64,000 bases of DNA from SVEL01 sp017381055 (GCA_036307185.1 JAXJYC010000063.1:1-64000); one strand, 5' to 3'. Positions 43,270 to 52,962 are shown, counted from the stretch's first letter. The notes: generated from the letters alone by a model not told the origin. Made by a program: numbers and translations.

Positions 43270-45264
43270 ATGAGAACATTTAAGAATGCTGGGAAAAAAA
43301 TAATTGGGTTATTAGCAGTAGGTGCGATTGTTACTACTGCAGTTGTAAATGGAAGTTCACCTAAGGCTCACGCTAATGTAGAGACAAATGGTGATGTAAA
43401 GCAGAACATGGAGAATGGTGCATATTCTTATTGTGTTGAGGGTGCAGGCACAGGTACAGAATTTAATGCAGATAATTGGACTTTTAAGAGTCTAATGGAT
43501 AATGGTGTTTCAGATAAGTATTTGGACAAGAAGAGTTTAGAAAATGGTATAAAGTGTTTAGACAAGAAGTTTGCAACAGGTATTGTAGCAAATATACATT
43601 CTCAAGCTAAGGAACCAGTAATCCGTTTAATTAATGGTATGGAATATGAAAACATGAAGGATGTTGGAACTGATTCACGTTCTGGATATGCTATGTTGGA
43701 TAAGAAGATAAACTTAGATGATAAAAGTCGTTTTTCGGCAAAGTTTACTTTTTCTATGCCGGAAGCAACATGCTATGATGGATATAAAAAAGGAGCAGGC
43801 GGAGACGGTATAGTATTTGTAATCACAACAGATGAAGAATTGAACGGCTTATCAGGTGGAGCAATCGGGTACAAGGGAATAAAGAATAGTGTAGGCATAG
43901 AGTTGGATTCATTTTATAATACAGATAATGGGCAGAAATATTTTGATCCAACATATGATAAGAAGTATGAAAGTTATAGAAAAGATCATGTAGCAGTTGT
44001 ACTTAATGGTAAAAATACATCAGTAGATGATCATATTGCAACATCATTCCTTTATGAGAGTGGTTATTTAGAAGGATTTACTCAGCAGGGAAGTCTTACT
44101 ACATATGGTGAAGAGTGTGATACTCGTTTGTTTACTGTATGGGCTGAATATGATGGAAATAACTTATATGTAAGCTATGCAAAGGGTGATTTTGTTAATG
44201 CAGTAAGACCAGAAACTGCTCAGATAGTAGTTGATAGTTCTAAGGAGCCTGCAGTAAAGGCACAGTTAGACAATTTTGCAGGAGACTTTGTAAAGATTGG
44301 TTTTACATCAGCAATTGGCTCATCAAAGGCTAATCATACAATACATAGTGTTGCATTTGCTAATGAATATATTGAAGGTGGTATTAAGACTGCTTACACA
44401 GAAAACTACTATGTAGAGGTACCAGCAGATGCTGTAGCAGAAAATGCTATAGAAGTAAATGGAAAGAAATATATTTTAGTAAAGACTAATGTGGTATTAG
44501 ATGCAGAGGCAGGTTCTAATGTTGCAATTACAGATTTAACAGAAGAATATATTGATGATTATGCAGCAGCAGATTATGCAGAAATGGGATATCCAAGTGT
44601 TGCTGAAGTATCAGTAGATGGAACAACAGTTGTAAATCAGTTCTTTAGTAAGATTAGTATTGAAATCACAGCAGAGGATGAGTACTATACAGGAAATCCA
44701 TATAGCAGTGATGAAGTGAAAGTATTATTAGGTGAAGAAGATGATGTAGTAGTATATTACGAAGGTACTGGTGATACAAAGTACGAGAAGACTACAACAC
44801 CACCTACAGAGGTTGGAACATATGTTGCAACAGCAGTATTGGGCAATGCGAAAGCAACAGATGAATTTGAAATATTACCAGTAGATAAAAATGAAGATGA
44901 GACAGATGACTCATCAGAGGAATCGACAGATGGCTCATCAGAGGGATCAACAGAGGGAACAACAGAAGAAAAGGGCACAGAAGAAATAATCGAAGAGGAA
45001 GAAGATATCGAACTTGATATTCCAGAAGCAGCACCAAGTGTTGATGTTGAGGAAGAAACAACTGAAAAAACAACAGAAGAAACAGTTGTTTTGGACGCTG
45101 AGGAAGAGGAAGAAGATATCGAAATCGGTATTCCACAGGCTGCACCTGGTGTGGATGCAAATGCGAAGACAGGAGACAGCAGCAATTTAACAATTATTTT
45201 CGTTGTTATGCTTATCAGTGGTTTAGGGGTTTTAGTTGCAAGCAAGAAGAGAAAGACTGCATAA
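43270..45264 (+). CDS. Surface-anchored L-type lectin-like protein
   Basis: The 664-aa secreted protein starts at ATG 43270 (TTGGAGG before it) with a signal peptide (KKIIGLLAVGAIVTTAVV, cleavage near AHA-N). A legume/L-type lectin-like domain spans residues of about 60-370 (GGDGIVFVITTDEELNGLSG, GAIGYKGIKNSVGIELDSF, DHVAVVLNG). A small beta domain and an MBG-like segment follow. An acidic stalk carries two copies of a DIExxIPxAAPxVD motif. The C-terminus has a sorting-signal shape (NAKTGDSS, a hydrophobic stretch and KKRK), but the LP of LPxTG is missing. It probably binds glycans at the cell surface. Confidence 0.78.
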   Translation: MRTFKNAGKKIIGLLAVGAIVTTAVVNGSSPKAHANVETNGDVKQNMENGAYSYCVEGAGTGTEFNADNWTFKSLMDNGVSDKYLDKKSLENGIKCLDKKFATGIVANIHSQAKEPVIRLINGMEYENMKDVGTDSRSGYAMLDKKINLDDKSRFSAKFTFSMPEATCYDGYKKGAGGDGIVFVITTDEELNGLSGGAIGYKGIKNSVGIELDSFYNTDNGQKYFDPTYDKKYESYRKDHVAVVLNGKNTSVDDHIATSFLYESGYLEGFTQQGSLTTYGEECDTRLFTVWAEYDGNNLYVSYAKGDFVNAVRPETAQIVVDSSKEPAVKAQLDNFAGDFVKIGFTSAIGSSKANHTIHSVAFANEYIEGGIKTAYTENYYVEVPADAVAENAIEVNGKKYILVKTNVVLDAEAGSNVAITDLTEEYIDDYAAADYAEMGYPSVAEVSVDGTTVVNQFFSKISIEITAEDEYYTGNPYSSDEVKVLLGEEDDVVVYYEGTGDTKYEKTTTPPTEVGTYVATAVLGNAKATDEFEILPVDKNEDETDDSSEESTDGSSEGSTEGTTEEKGTEEIIEEEEDIELDIPEAAPSVDVEEETTEKTTEETVVLDAEEEEEDIEIGIPQAAPGVDANAKTGDSSNLTIIFVVMLISGLGVLVASKKRKTA

Positions 45265-45295
45265 AGTAACTAAAAAATATTGGGAAAAAAGGAAG

Positions 45296-45330
45296 TAGAA
45301 GCAGATGGCAAAAGCCATCTGCTTTTGTCA
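45296..45330 (+). terminator. Terminator of the lectin gene
   Basis: GCAGATGGC, AAAA and GCCATCTGC form a 9-bp stem followed by TTTTG. Confidence 0.88.
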
Positions 45331-45381
45331 TATGTATTTTATCTGAGCATATATTATAGAAAAAGTCTAGTAGGGGTAGGT

Positions 45382-46611
45382 ATGGATAATACAGGTTATT
45401 TACAAATTAATGTTACGGATAATGAAAATATACCCATTGAGAATGCAAAAATTAAATTAACATATGAGGGTAGACCAGAGGATGTAGTTAAAAATCTTAG
45501 TACGAATAGTTCGGGGCAGACTGAGAATGTGGAACTAGAAGCTCCACCGGTTACACTTAGTAGAACAGAAGATAATATAGTTCAACCATACGCAGAATAT
45601 GCAATTGTTGTGGAGGCACCAGAATATGAACCGTTGGATATTTCTGGAATTGAGATATTATCTACGGCAAATGCATTGCAAAATGTAAAATTAACTAGAG
45701 CATTTAGAGGCGAAGAGGGAAATAACATTGTGATCCCTGCTCATACTTTGTATGGTTATTATCCACCTAAAATAGCTGAAGCAGAGATTAAGCCAATGAA
45801 TGAAACCGGGGAGATTGTTTTAAGTAGAGTTGTAGTGCCAGAAACAATAGTAGTTCATGATGGTTCACCATCTGATTCCACAGCTAAGGATTACTATGTA
45901 TCTTATACAGATTATATTAAAAATGTTGCTTCTAGTGAAATATATGCTACATGGTCAGATGCTACTATCACAGCAAATGTATTGGCTATAATGTCATTTA
46001 CTTTGAATAGGGTTTACACGGAATGGTATAGAAACAAGGGATATAATTTTACTATTACATCTTCCACAGCATATGATCATAAGTGGATATATGGAAGAAA
46101 TATATTTGATAATATTTCACAGATAGTAGATGAAATATTTGATCAATATATTTCTCGTCCAGAGGTAAGACAGCCTATATTGACACAATATTGTGATGGA
46201 AAGAGGGTTAAATGTCCAAATTGGCTGTCTCAGTGGGGTTCAAAGGATTTGGGGGATAGAGGGTATTCGCCTATTGAAATATTAAGATATTATTATGGTG
46301 ACGACGTGTATATAAATACAGCGGAAGCAATATCAGGCATTCCAGCATCTTGGCCGGGCTACAATCTAACAGTGGGAAGCAAGGGGGATAAGGTTAGGCA
46401 GATGCAAGAACAGCTAGATACCATAGCATCAGTTTATAATTCTATACCTAGAATAGCAACAGATGGTATATATGGAAGTGGTACTAAAGCAGCAGTGGAA
46501 GCGTTTCAGGGACTATTTGGACTTCCTAAATCAGGAGTGGTTGATTTTAAGACTTGGTATAAAATATCTCAAATTTATGTGGGGATAACAAGAATAGCAG
46601 AGCTTAATTAG
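45382..46611 (+). CDS. SpoIID-like protein with C-terminal peptidoglycan-binding domain
   Basis: The 409-aa protein starts at ATG 45382 after AGGGGTAGG; the longer frame would run through the preceding terminator. The N-terminus (GYLQINVTDNENIPIENAKIKLT) is a carboxypeptidase-regulatory-like beta domain. The centre (SYTDYIKNVASSEIYATW, ITANVLAIMSFTLNRVY) resembles SpoIID proteins, which act on peptidoglycan glycan chains. The C-terminus is PG_binding_1 (VGSKGDKVRQMQEQL, DGIYGSGTKAAVEAFQ). There is no signal peptide, which is unusual for a wall-acting protein. This architecture appears in Clostridia as putative cortex or peptidoglycan-related proteins. Confidence 0.7.
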   Translation: MDNTGYLQINVTDNENIPIENAKIKLTYEGRPEDVVKNLSTNSSGQTENVELEAPPVTLSRTEDNIVQPYAEYAIVVEAPEYEPLDISGIEILSTANALQNVKLTRAFRGEEGNNIVIPAHTLYGYYPPKIAEAEIKPMNETGEIVLSRVVVPETIVVHDGSPSDSTAKDYYVSYTDYIKNVASSEIYATWSDATITANVLAIMSFTLNRVYTEWYRNKGYNFTITSSTAYDHKWIYGRNIFDNISQIVDEIFDQYISRPEVRQPILTQYCDGKRVKCPNWLSQWGSKDLGDRGYSPIEILRYYYGDDVYINTAEAISGIPASWPGYNLTVGSKGDKVRQMQEQLDTIASVYNSIPRIATDGIYGSGTKAAVEAFQGLFGLPKSGVVDFKTWYKISQIYVGITRIAELN

Positions 46612-46619
46612 GAGGGTGT

Positions 46620-46976
46620 ATGAAGAGAGGAATGTTGCAGTGGGGAAAGGTTTTAGGTGCTATGGTAGCAGTTACAGCCATATTGTTACTTTTGTTATCT
46701 TTGATATTTTATAAAATGAATTTATCAGATAGAGGAATTGCAGTTGGAATTGTAGTGATATATGTTATAGCAAATTTTGTTGGCGGATTTATTATGGGGA
46801 AGATTAAAGAGGACAATAAATATAAGTGGGGAGCGCTAGCTGGGATCATGTTTTTTGTTACATTAACAGTAGTATCTATGCTAGTGACAGGACAGCTTTA
46901 TGCTAGTGGAACAAAAGCCTTGTGGGCTTTGTTATCGTGCGTAGGAGGAGGAATGGTTGGAGGAATGTGTGCGTAG
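46620..46976 (+). CDS. TIGR04086-like small membrane protein
   Basis: The 118-aa protein has four hydrophobic segments (residues of about 10-30, 40-60, 70-88 and 97-116) with conserved Gly-rich helices (FVGGFIMGKI, CVGGGMVGG). It matches the TIGR04086/YrzE family of unknown function. AGGAGGG precedes the ATG, and it follows the SpoIID-like gene by 8 bp. Confidence 0.75.
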   Translation: MKRGMLQWGKVLGAMVAVTAILLLLLSLIFYKMNLSDRGIAVGIVVIYVIANFVGGFIMGKIKEDNKYKWGALAGIMFFVTLTVVSMLVTGQLYASGTKALWALLSCVGGGMVGGMCA

Positions 46977-46986
46977 AGGACGGAAA

Positions 46987-47036
46987 TTTAACATAGATTT
47001 AACATAAGCGGAATTCATATTTAACATACATATAGT
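46987..47036 (+). promoter_or_regulatory. Pho-box-like repeats and -10 element of the Na/Pi cotransporter gene
   Basis: TTTAACA occurs at 46987-46993, 46998-47004 and 47020-47026. The spacings of 11 and 22 bp are one and two DNA turns, with the third slot (47009-47015) degenerate. TATAGT at 47031-47036 is a plausible -10 with no -35 box. This matches the known PhoP-box layout of Bacillus (TTAACA-type repeats with 11-bp period replacing the -35). It predicts phosphate-starvation control of the transporter. Confidence 0.65.
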
Positions 47037-47106
47037 ATAGATATATATGAAATGTATAAATTTAGAACATTAGATGAATCGATTTAAAAACAGTTGGAGG
47101 AAAGAA

Positions 47107-48882
47107 ATGTTTGATTTTTTTAGTTTTCTTACGATGATAGGTGGTTTGGCCATGTTCCTATATGGAATGAGTGCTATGGGAGATGGACTTGCTAAGCTTG
47201 CAGGTGGTAAGCTAGAGCGAATTTTAGAGAAGCTTACATCCAACCCTATTATGGGTGTATTTCTAGGATTTGTTGTAACAGCGGTTATTCAGAGTTCATC
47301 AGCTACAACAGTTATGGTTGTAGGCTTTGTTAACTCGGGTATTATGAGATTATCGCAGGCTATTAGCATAATTATGGGTGCTAATATAGGTACAACAGCT
47401 ACTGCTTGGATTCTTAGTCTTGCTGGTTTAGAAGGTGGAAACTTCGTTATGAATATGCTTAAGCCAACATCGTTTTCGCCTATTCTTGCAATTATCGGTG
47501 TAGCAATGCTTATGTTCTCAAATAAGGCTAAGAAAAAGGATTTAGGAACAATTCTTATTGGATTTGCAATTCTTATGTTTGGTATGGATACAATGACAAG
47601 TGCTATTAAGCCGCTTGCGGAGGTTCAGTGGTTTAAAGAGTTACTTGTTAGATTCTCAAATCCAATACTTGGATTAATGGCAGGTGCTATATTAACAGCA
47701 GTTATTCAGAGTTCATCTGCATCAGTTGGTATCTTACAGGCTATGTCGATGAATGGACTTATAACATTTGGAACAGCATTCCCTATTATCATGGGACAGA
47801 ATATCGGAACTTGTGTGACAGCACTTATATCGTCAATTGGAGCAACAAAAAATGGTAAAAGAACAGCATTTGTTCATCTTTACTTTAATTTAATTGGAAC
47901 AATTATATTTATGGCGGCATTCTATATAGTAAATGCAATTGTAAACTTTACATTTATGGAAGGTCCTATTAGTGGAACTGGAATAGCGGTTTTACATTCT
48001 ATATTTAATATAAGTGCTACATTAGTATTACTTCCATGTAGAAAGCTTTTGGAAAAGCTTGCATGCCTTACAATTAGAGATAAGGACGTTAAGGGAGCGG
48101 CAGAGGGTGCTGAAGAATCAGAAATCAAGCTTCTTGATTACCGTTTCTTAGATAAGCCAAGCTTTGCTGTAGAGCAGTGTAGAAATGTTACACATAAGAT
48201 GGCAGAGTTATCAAAGGATGCTATATTTAAGGCAATGAGTCTCCTTAAGAACTATGATGAAGGAGTTGCTGAAGAAGTAATTCATTTAGAGGGTGTAGTA
48301 GATAAATATGAGGATCAGTTAGGATCATATCTTGTAAAGCTTAGTGGAAAGGCAACATCTGAAGAGGATAGCCGTACAGTATCATTATTGTTACACTCAA
48401 TTGGTGATTATGAAAGAATCTCAGATCATGCTATTAATATCTTAGAGTCAGCTAAGGAAATGCATGAAAAGGGAATGGTATTCTCTAAGAAGGCTATGGA
48501 AGAGCTTGAAATCTTTACAAGAGCTGTTGAAGATATTATGAATATGACACTTATCGTTTTTATGGATGAGGATGTAGATATGGCTAAGTCAGTAGAACCA
48601 CTTGAGGAGATGATTGACTTCTTAAGTGATGAGCTTAAGAATAGACACATTGCAAGACTTCGTGAAGGTAAGTGTACAATTGAGCAGGGATTTGTATTCT
48701 CAGATATTACAACAAACTTTGAGAGAATCTCAGATCATTGTTCAAATATCGCAGTAAGTCTTATTGAGATTAAGGATGATGAGTACGATACTCATAGATA
48801 TCTTGATACAGTTAAGCATGATAGCGCAAGATTTGCTGAGGAATATGCTAATTGCAGAGAAAGATATGCATTGCCATTATAA
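47107..48882 (+). CDS. Na/Pi cotransporter family protein with PhoU-like C-terminus
   Basis: The 591-aa protein has two Na_Pi_cotrans repeats, each with the QSSSATT/QSSSASV signature (TAVIQSSSATTVMVVGFVNSG; TAVIQSSSASVGILQAM) and the following GANIGTT/GQNIGTC loops. About eight membrane segments lie within residues 1-320. The C-terminal 220 residues are a PhoU-like helical bundle (DYERISDHAINI; NFERISDHCSNIA). It imports phosphate with sodium. The start at 47107 follows TTGGAGGAAAG. Confidence 0.92.
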   Translation: MFDFFSFLTMIGGLAMFLYGMSAMGDGLAKLAGGKLERILEKLTSNPIMGVFLGFVVTAVIQSSSATTVMVVGFVNSGIMRLSQAISIIMGANIGTTATAWILSLAGLEGGNFVMNMLKPTSFSPILAIIGVAMLMFSNKAKKKDLGTILIGFAILMFGMDTMTSAIKPLAEVQWFKELLVRFSNPILGLMAGAILTAVIQSSSASVGILQAMSMNGLITFGTAFPIIMGQNIGTCVTALISSIGATKNGKRTAFVHLYFNLIGTIIFMAAFYIVNAIVNFTFMEGPISGTGIAVLHSIFNISATLVLLPCRKLLEKLACLTIRDKDVKGAAEGAEESEIKLLDYRFLDKPSFAVEQCRNVTHKMAELSKDAIFKAMSLLKNYDEGVAEEVIHLEGVVDKYEDQLGSYLVKLSGKATSEEDSRTVSLLLHSIGDYERISDHAINILESAKEMHEKGMVFSKKAMEELEIFTRAVEDIMNMTLIVFMDEDVDMAKSVEPLEEMIDFLSDELKNRHIARLREGKCTIEQGFVFSDITTNFERISDHCSNIAVSLIEIKDDEYDTHRYLDTVKHDSARFAEEYANCRERYALPL

Positions 48883-48965
48883 ACAAGCATATATAAATAC
48901 CAGATTAATTAATATATGATAAATAATTTTAGTGCAACAAAATAGCTGAAATTATGCACATAATA

Positions 48966-49004
48966 AATAGGAACGCAAAATAATAATGCGTTCCTATTAA
49001 TTTT
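48966..49004 (+). terminator. Terminator after the Na/Pi cotransporter gene
   Basis: AAATAGGAACGCA and TGCGTTCCTATT form a 12-bp stem followed by AATTTT. Confidence 0.75.
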
Positions 49005-49017
49005 AAGGAGGTTAAAA

Positions 49018-49572
49018 ATGGATAGTAAAATTAGTTTGTCGTGGATAATTATTCTGGTAATGCTTTTACTTGTAGGGTGTTTTAATGTTACAAAAGAGCA
49101 GACTATGAGTGAAGAAGTAATTAATAAGGGGGGGAGAAATGCAGAAATAAAACAAGGGGAGTTTGATATAGAGTATTGTTATTGGACTGATGCAAGTAGG
49201 CGAAACGTTTTTTCTACATATGATAATTATATTCAAAAGGATTTGGTAGATGCTGGAATTGCAAAGGAAGAATGGCATATATCTTATGGAGATTTAAAGG
49301 AACTGGAGAATATAGTTAGGGACTATAAATTAGGTGAATATAATGAAAAAGTTATGAGTGAAGGTGTTATGGAACCAATTGAAGAGTTTTATATAATTTT
49401 TTCTATAGATGGAGAAGATTATTTGATTAAGGGAGATGAAACTATATTTGAAGGTAGAGCGAAAAATAAAGAAAATGAGAATTTTTGCAAGGCATTAGAG
49501 AAACTAGAGTATGTATTTAAGAATCAGGAAACATATGAAAATATGCCAAAATCAGAAGGCGGCTATGAATAA
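49018..49572 (+). CDS. Hypothetical lipoprotein
   Basis: The 184-aa protein has a type II signal peptide (WIIILVMLLLVGC) with lipobox LVGC, so Cys21 would be lipidated. The mature part is acidic, with about 40 Glu/Asp residues and no recognised domain. AAGGAGG precedes the ATG, which lies only 14 bp after the preceding terminator. No promoter is obvious in that gap, so some read-through may supply it. Confidence 0.65.
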   Translation: MDSKISLSWIIILVMLLLVGCFNVTKEQTMSEEVINKGGRNAEIKQGEFDIEYCYWTDASRRNVFSTYDNYIQKDLVDAGIAKEEWHISYGDLKELENIVRDYKLGEYNEKVMSEGVMEPIEEFYIIFSIDGEDYLIKGDETIFEGRAKNKENENFCKALEKLEYVFKNQETYENMPKSEGGYE

Positions 49573-49630
49573 GATATGGATAAGTCCTGGTAACTTATTA
49601 TTTAGTTGATAAACATTCTAATATAAGTAC

Positions 49631-49659
49631 TTGAAAATATATGAATATATTAGTATAAT
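49631..49659 (+). promoter_or_regulatory. glyS promoter
   Basis: TTGAAA (49631-49636) and TATAAT (49654-49659) are 17 bp apart. The leader of about 45 bp contains TACCCTT/AAGGGTA but no T-box. Confidence 0.6.
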
Positions 49660-49713
49660 CATATAGATATTACCCTTGTTAAGGGTATGAATAGGAAGAT
49701 TGGAGTGAATATC

Positions 49714-51102
49714 ATGGAAAAGACAATGGAGAAAATAGTTGCATTAGCAAAGGCAAGAGGATTTGTATATCCAGGTTCAGAGATATATGGTGGTCTTGCT
49801 AATACATGGGACTATGGTAATCTCGGCGTTGAGCTTAAGAATAATGTAAAGAGAGCTTGGTGGACTAAGTTTATACAGGAAAACCCATACAATGTAGGTG
49901 TAGACTGTGCTATTCTTATGAACCCACAGACATGGGTTGCATCTGGTCACCTTGGCGGATTTGCAGATCCACTTATGGACTGTAAGGAGTGTAAGGAAAG
50001 ATTTAGAGCAGACAAGCTTATCGAGGATTATAATGATGCTAATGGCATTACTATTGAAGGCTCAGTAGACGCATGGTCAAACGAGGAGATGTTAAATTAT
50101 ATTAATGAGAAGAACATCTGTTGTCCATCTTGTGGTAAGCACAACTTTACAGATATAAGACAGTTTAACCTTATGTTTAAGACATTCCAGGGTGTAACTG
50201 AGGATGCTAAGAATACAGTTTACTTAAGACCAGAGACAGCACAGGGTATCTTTGTAAACTTCAAGAATGTTCAGAGAACATCTAGAAAAAAGATTCCATT
50301 TGGTATCGGTCAGATTGGTAAGTCATTTAGAAACGAAATTACACCAGGTAACTTCACATTTAGAACAAGAGAGTTTGAGCAGATGGAGCTTGAGTTCTTC
50401 TGTGAGCCAGGAACAGATTTAGAGTGGTTTGCATATTGGAAGTCATTCTGTATCAATTGGCTTAAGACTCTTGGTATGAAGGATGAGGAGATGAGAGCAA
50501 GAGATCATTCTCCAGAGGAGCTTTGTTTCTATAGTAAGGCTACAACAGATATTGAGTTCTTATTCCCATTTGGTTGGGGCGAGCTTTGGGGTATCGCTGA
50601 TAGAACAGATTACGACCTTACACAGCATCAGAATGTGTCAGGCGAGCCTATGGAATATTTTGATGATGAGAAGGGTCAGAAGTATGTTCCATATGTTGTT
50701 GAGCCATCTCTTGGTGCAGATAGAGTTACTTTAGCGTTCCTTTGTGCAGCATATGACGAGGAAGAGCTTGAGGGCGGCGATGTAAGAACAGTTCTTCATT
50801 TCCATCCAGCACTTGCTCCAGTTAAGATTGGTATTTTACCATTATCTAAGAAGCTTAATGAGGGTGCAGAAAAGATTTATGCTGAGTTATCTAAGAAGTA
50901 TAACTGTGAGTTTGATGATAGAGGAAATATCGGTAAGAGATACAGAAGACAGGATGAAATTGGTACACCATTCTGTATTACATACGATTTCGAGTCAGAG
51001 AATGACGGCTGTGTAACAGTAAGAGACAGAGATACAATGGCTCAGGAAAGAGTTAAAATTGAAGATTTAAAGGCTTACTTCGAAGCAAAGTTTGAGTGGT
51101 AG
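49714..51102 (+). CDS. glyS: Glycyl-tRNA synthetase (dimeric class II type)
   Basis: The 462-aa enzyme charges tRNA-Gly. It contains ALAKARGFVYPGSEIYGG, VFxNFKNV-type motif 1, motif 2 (FRNEITPGNFTFRTREFEQMELEFF), and motif 3 near ADRVTLAFLCAAY, plus an anticodon-binding C-terminus. This is the single-chain alpha2 form. The ATG at 49714 follows TTGGAG; the 9-residue longer frame is less likely. Codon bias indicates high expression. T-box control, common for this gene in Firmicutes, is not visible. Confidence 0.95.
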   Translation: MEKTMEKIVALAKARGFVYPGSEIYGGLANTWDYGNLGVELKNNVKRAWWTKFIQENPYNVGVDCAILMNPQTWVASGHLGGFADPLMDCKECKERFRADKLIEDYNDANGITIEGSVDAWSNEEMLNYINEKNICCPSCGKHNFTDIRQFNLMFKTFQGVTEDAKNTVYLRPETAQGIFVNFKNVQRTSRKKIPFGIGQIGKSFRNEITPGNFTFRTREFEQMELEFFCEPGTDLEWFAYWKSFCINWLKTLGMKDEEMRARDHSPEELCFYSKATTDIEFLFPFGWGELWGIADRTDYDLTQHQNVSGEPMEYFDDEKGQKYVPYVVEPSLGADRVTLAFLCAAYDEEELEGGDVRTVLHFHPALAPVKIGILPLSKKLNEGAEKIYAELSKKYNCEFDDRGNIGKRYRRQDEIGTPFCITYDFESENDGCVTVRDRDTMAQERVKIEDLKAYFEAKFEW

Positions 51103-51198
51103 GCTTGTAAGATTATGGGGAGGGATTTACGAATATGTAGGTCCCTCTTATGATATTTATCTGTAGGCGTTTACAGTTTGAGAAAGACGAGGTAGTGA

Positions 51199-52899
51199 AT
51201 GATTATTTGTACATTGTATGGATTAGCAGCAGTAGTATCATTTATACAGCTGATAATGTTGATAAATAGGGGTGGTAAAGAACAAAATATTTATCAGGTA
51301 TTAATGTATGTTATGGTATGTGTATGTAATATTGGCTATTTTGCTATGTCTATAGCAAAAACTGTAGATATGGCCATAATATGTAATAGTATTACATATT
51401 TAGGTGCAGTATTTTTACCATTGTGTGTACTTTTAAGAACTGCGGAGTTTTGTGGAATTACTTTGCGCAGAAGTACAATCAGTGTTTTGACAGCAGGTAG
51501 TGGAGTTGTATTTAGCCTCGTGTTTTCGACAGGATATAGTGATATTTACTATAAGAATGTAAGTATAAAAAAGATTTATGGTGTAACACATTTAGTGAAG
51601 GAATATGGACCAGCGCATAACGCATACAAAATATTGCTTGGAGTCTATGTTTTGGTGATTGCACTTGTAGTTATTGGTGCGTTTAGAAGAAAGAATCATT
51701 TTACAAAGAGGACAGTATTTTCAATGGTTGCGAATATTTTAGCGCCATGTATAGTGTATTTAGTAGAGAGAAAATTTGCTTTACCAATAGAATTATTACC
51801 GTTTACATATATGATAGTTCTTGGTGTATATCTTAATAGTGTAAATAGAATGAAAATGTATGATATGTCATCTAGCATAGCTAGTGCATATGAGAAACTT
51901 GATGAATATGGATATATTACCTTTGATTTAAAGAAAAATTTAATGAATTGTAATAACATGGCATATAGTATTTTTCCAGAACTTAAGAGTATGGAAATTG
52001 ATGAGAGTGCAAAAAAAGATAATTCAGTGTTTTATAATGAAATAATACAATGGTTGGAATTAGAAGAAACTGAGGACACCAAAGAAAAGAAGATCAGTGT
52101 AGATGATAAGATAATAAAATGTAAGCTAAGAAGAATACATATTGGTGTTCGTAATAAGTTTGTAGGATATAGTGTAGAGCTTATGGATAATACAAATGAA
52201 GAAAACTATATTAAGCTTTTGAATAATTATAACTCTGATTTATCTAAGCAAGTTGAGGAAAAGACAGCACATATAAAAAGTATACAGAATTCTATTATAA
52301 CAGGTATGGCTATTATGGTAGAAGGTCGAGATAATAGTACTGGAGGACATGTTAGAAGAACTAGTGAGTGCGTTAAGGTGTTTGCTAATGATTTAAAGTG
52401 GAAGATTCCAGAATTGTCAGTAAGATTTTTATCAAACCTCATAAAAGCAGCGCCGATGCACGATTTAGGTAAGATAGCAGTAGATGACCAAATATTAAGA
52501 AAACCAGGAAAATTTACTGATGAAGAATATGCTCAGATGAAGACACATGCTGCAAAAGGTGCACAGATTGTGGAACAAGTATTGACTGAGGTTAAAGATG
52601 AAGATTTTAAGAAAATTGCTGTAAATGTTGCTCACTATCATCATGAAAAATGGGATGGAAGTGGCTATCCAGACGGATTAAGCGGAGAGGATATACCATT
52701 AGAGGCAAGAATAATGGCTTTAGCTGATGTATTTGATGCTTTAGTTAGTAAAAGATGTTATAAGGAAGCCTTTGATTTTGATAGAGCATTTAAGATAATA
52801 GAAGAATCATTAGGCAGTCATTTTGACCCAGAGTTGGGTAGCATTTTTATGGAGTGCAGACCTAGGTTAGAGAAGTTATATAATGATATGCCAGAATAG
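51199..52899 (+). CDS. HD-GYP domain protein with an N-terminal membrane sensor
   Basis: The 566-aa protein has seven hydrophobic segments in residues 1-225, like the N-terminal 7TM sensor of histidine kinases. A PAS-like linker follows, and then an HD-GYP domain (MHDLGKIAVDDQILRKPGKFTDEEY, MKTHAAKGAQIV, HYHHEKWDGSGYPDGLSGEDIPLEARIMALADVFDAL). Such domains usually hydrolyse cyclic-di-GMP, and the HD and GYP residues are intact. It would couple an unknown membrane signal to c-di-GMP level. The gene is monocistronic. Confidence 0.85.
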   Translation: MIICTLYGLAAVVSFIQLIMLINRGGKEQNIYQVLMYVMVCVCNIGYFAMSIAKTVDMAIICNSITYLGAVFLPLCVLLRTAEFCGITLRRSTISVLTAGSGVVFSLVFSTGYSDIYYKNVSIKKIYGVTHLVKEYGPAHNAYKILLGVYVLVIALVVIGAFRRKNHFTKRTVFSMVANILAPCIVYLVERKFALPIELLPFTYMIVLGVYLNSVNRMKMYDMSSSIASAYEKLDEYGYITFDLKKNLMNCNNMAYSIFPELKSMEIDESAKKDNSVFYNEIIQWLELEETEDTKEKKISVDDKIIKCKLRRIHIGVRNKFVGYSVELMDNTNEENYIKLLNNYNSDLSKQVEEKTAHIKSIQNSIITGMAIMVEGRDNSTGGHVRRTSECVKVFANDLKWKIPELSVRFLSNLIKAAPMHDLGKIAVDDQILRKPGKFTDEEYAQMKTHAAKGAQIVEQVLTEVKDEDFKKIAVNVAHYHHEKWDGSGYPDGLSGEDIPLEARIMALADVFDALVSKRCYKEAFDFDRAFKIIEESLGSHFDPELGSIFMECRPRLEKLYNDMPE

Positions 52900-52933
52900 A
52901 ATGAAAAACCTTGTTAATAGGTAGAAAATTGCG

Positions 52934-52962
52934 TTGACTTAATTCGATGTAATTGTTATAAT
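52934..52962 (+). promoter_or_regulatory. ppdK promoter
   Basis: TTGACT (52934-52939) and TATAAT (52957-52962) are 17 bp apart. A leader of about 125 bp follows, with a small hairpin TAAGG/CCTTA near 53046-53061. Confidence 0.75.

Noticed and set aside
44757..45245. Long Ser-rich and Leu-rich minus-strand frames opposite the lectin stalk
   Set aside because: They are shadows created by the repetitive Glu/Thr codons of the lectin gene.
49573..49713. T-box riboswitch upstream of glyS
   Set aside because: The leader from the predicted start site is only about 45 bp and lacks the T-box sequence and specifier stem.
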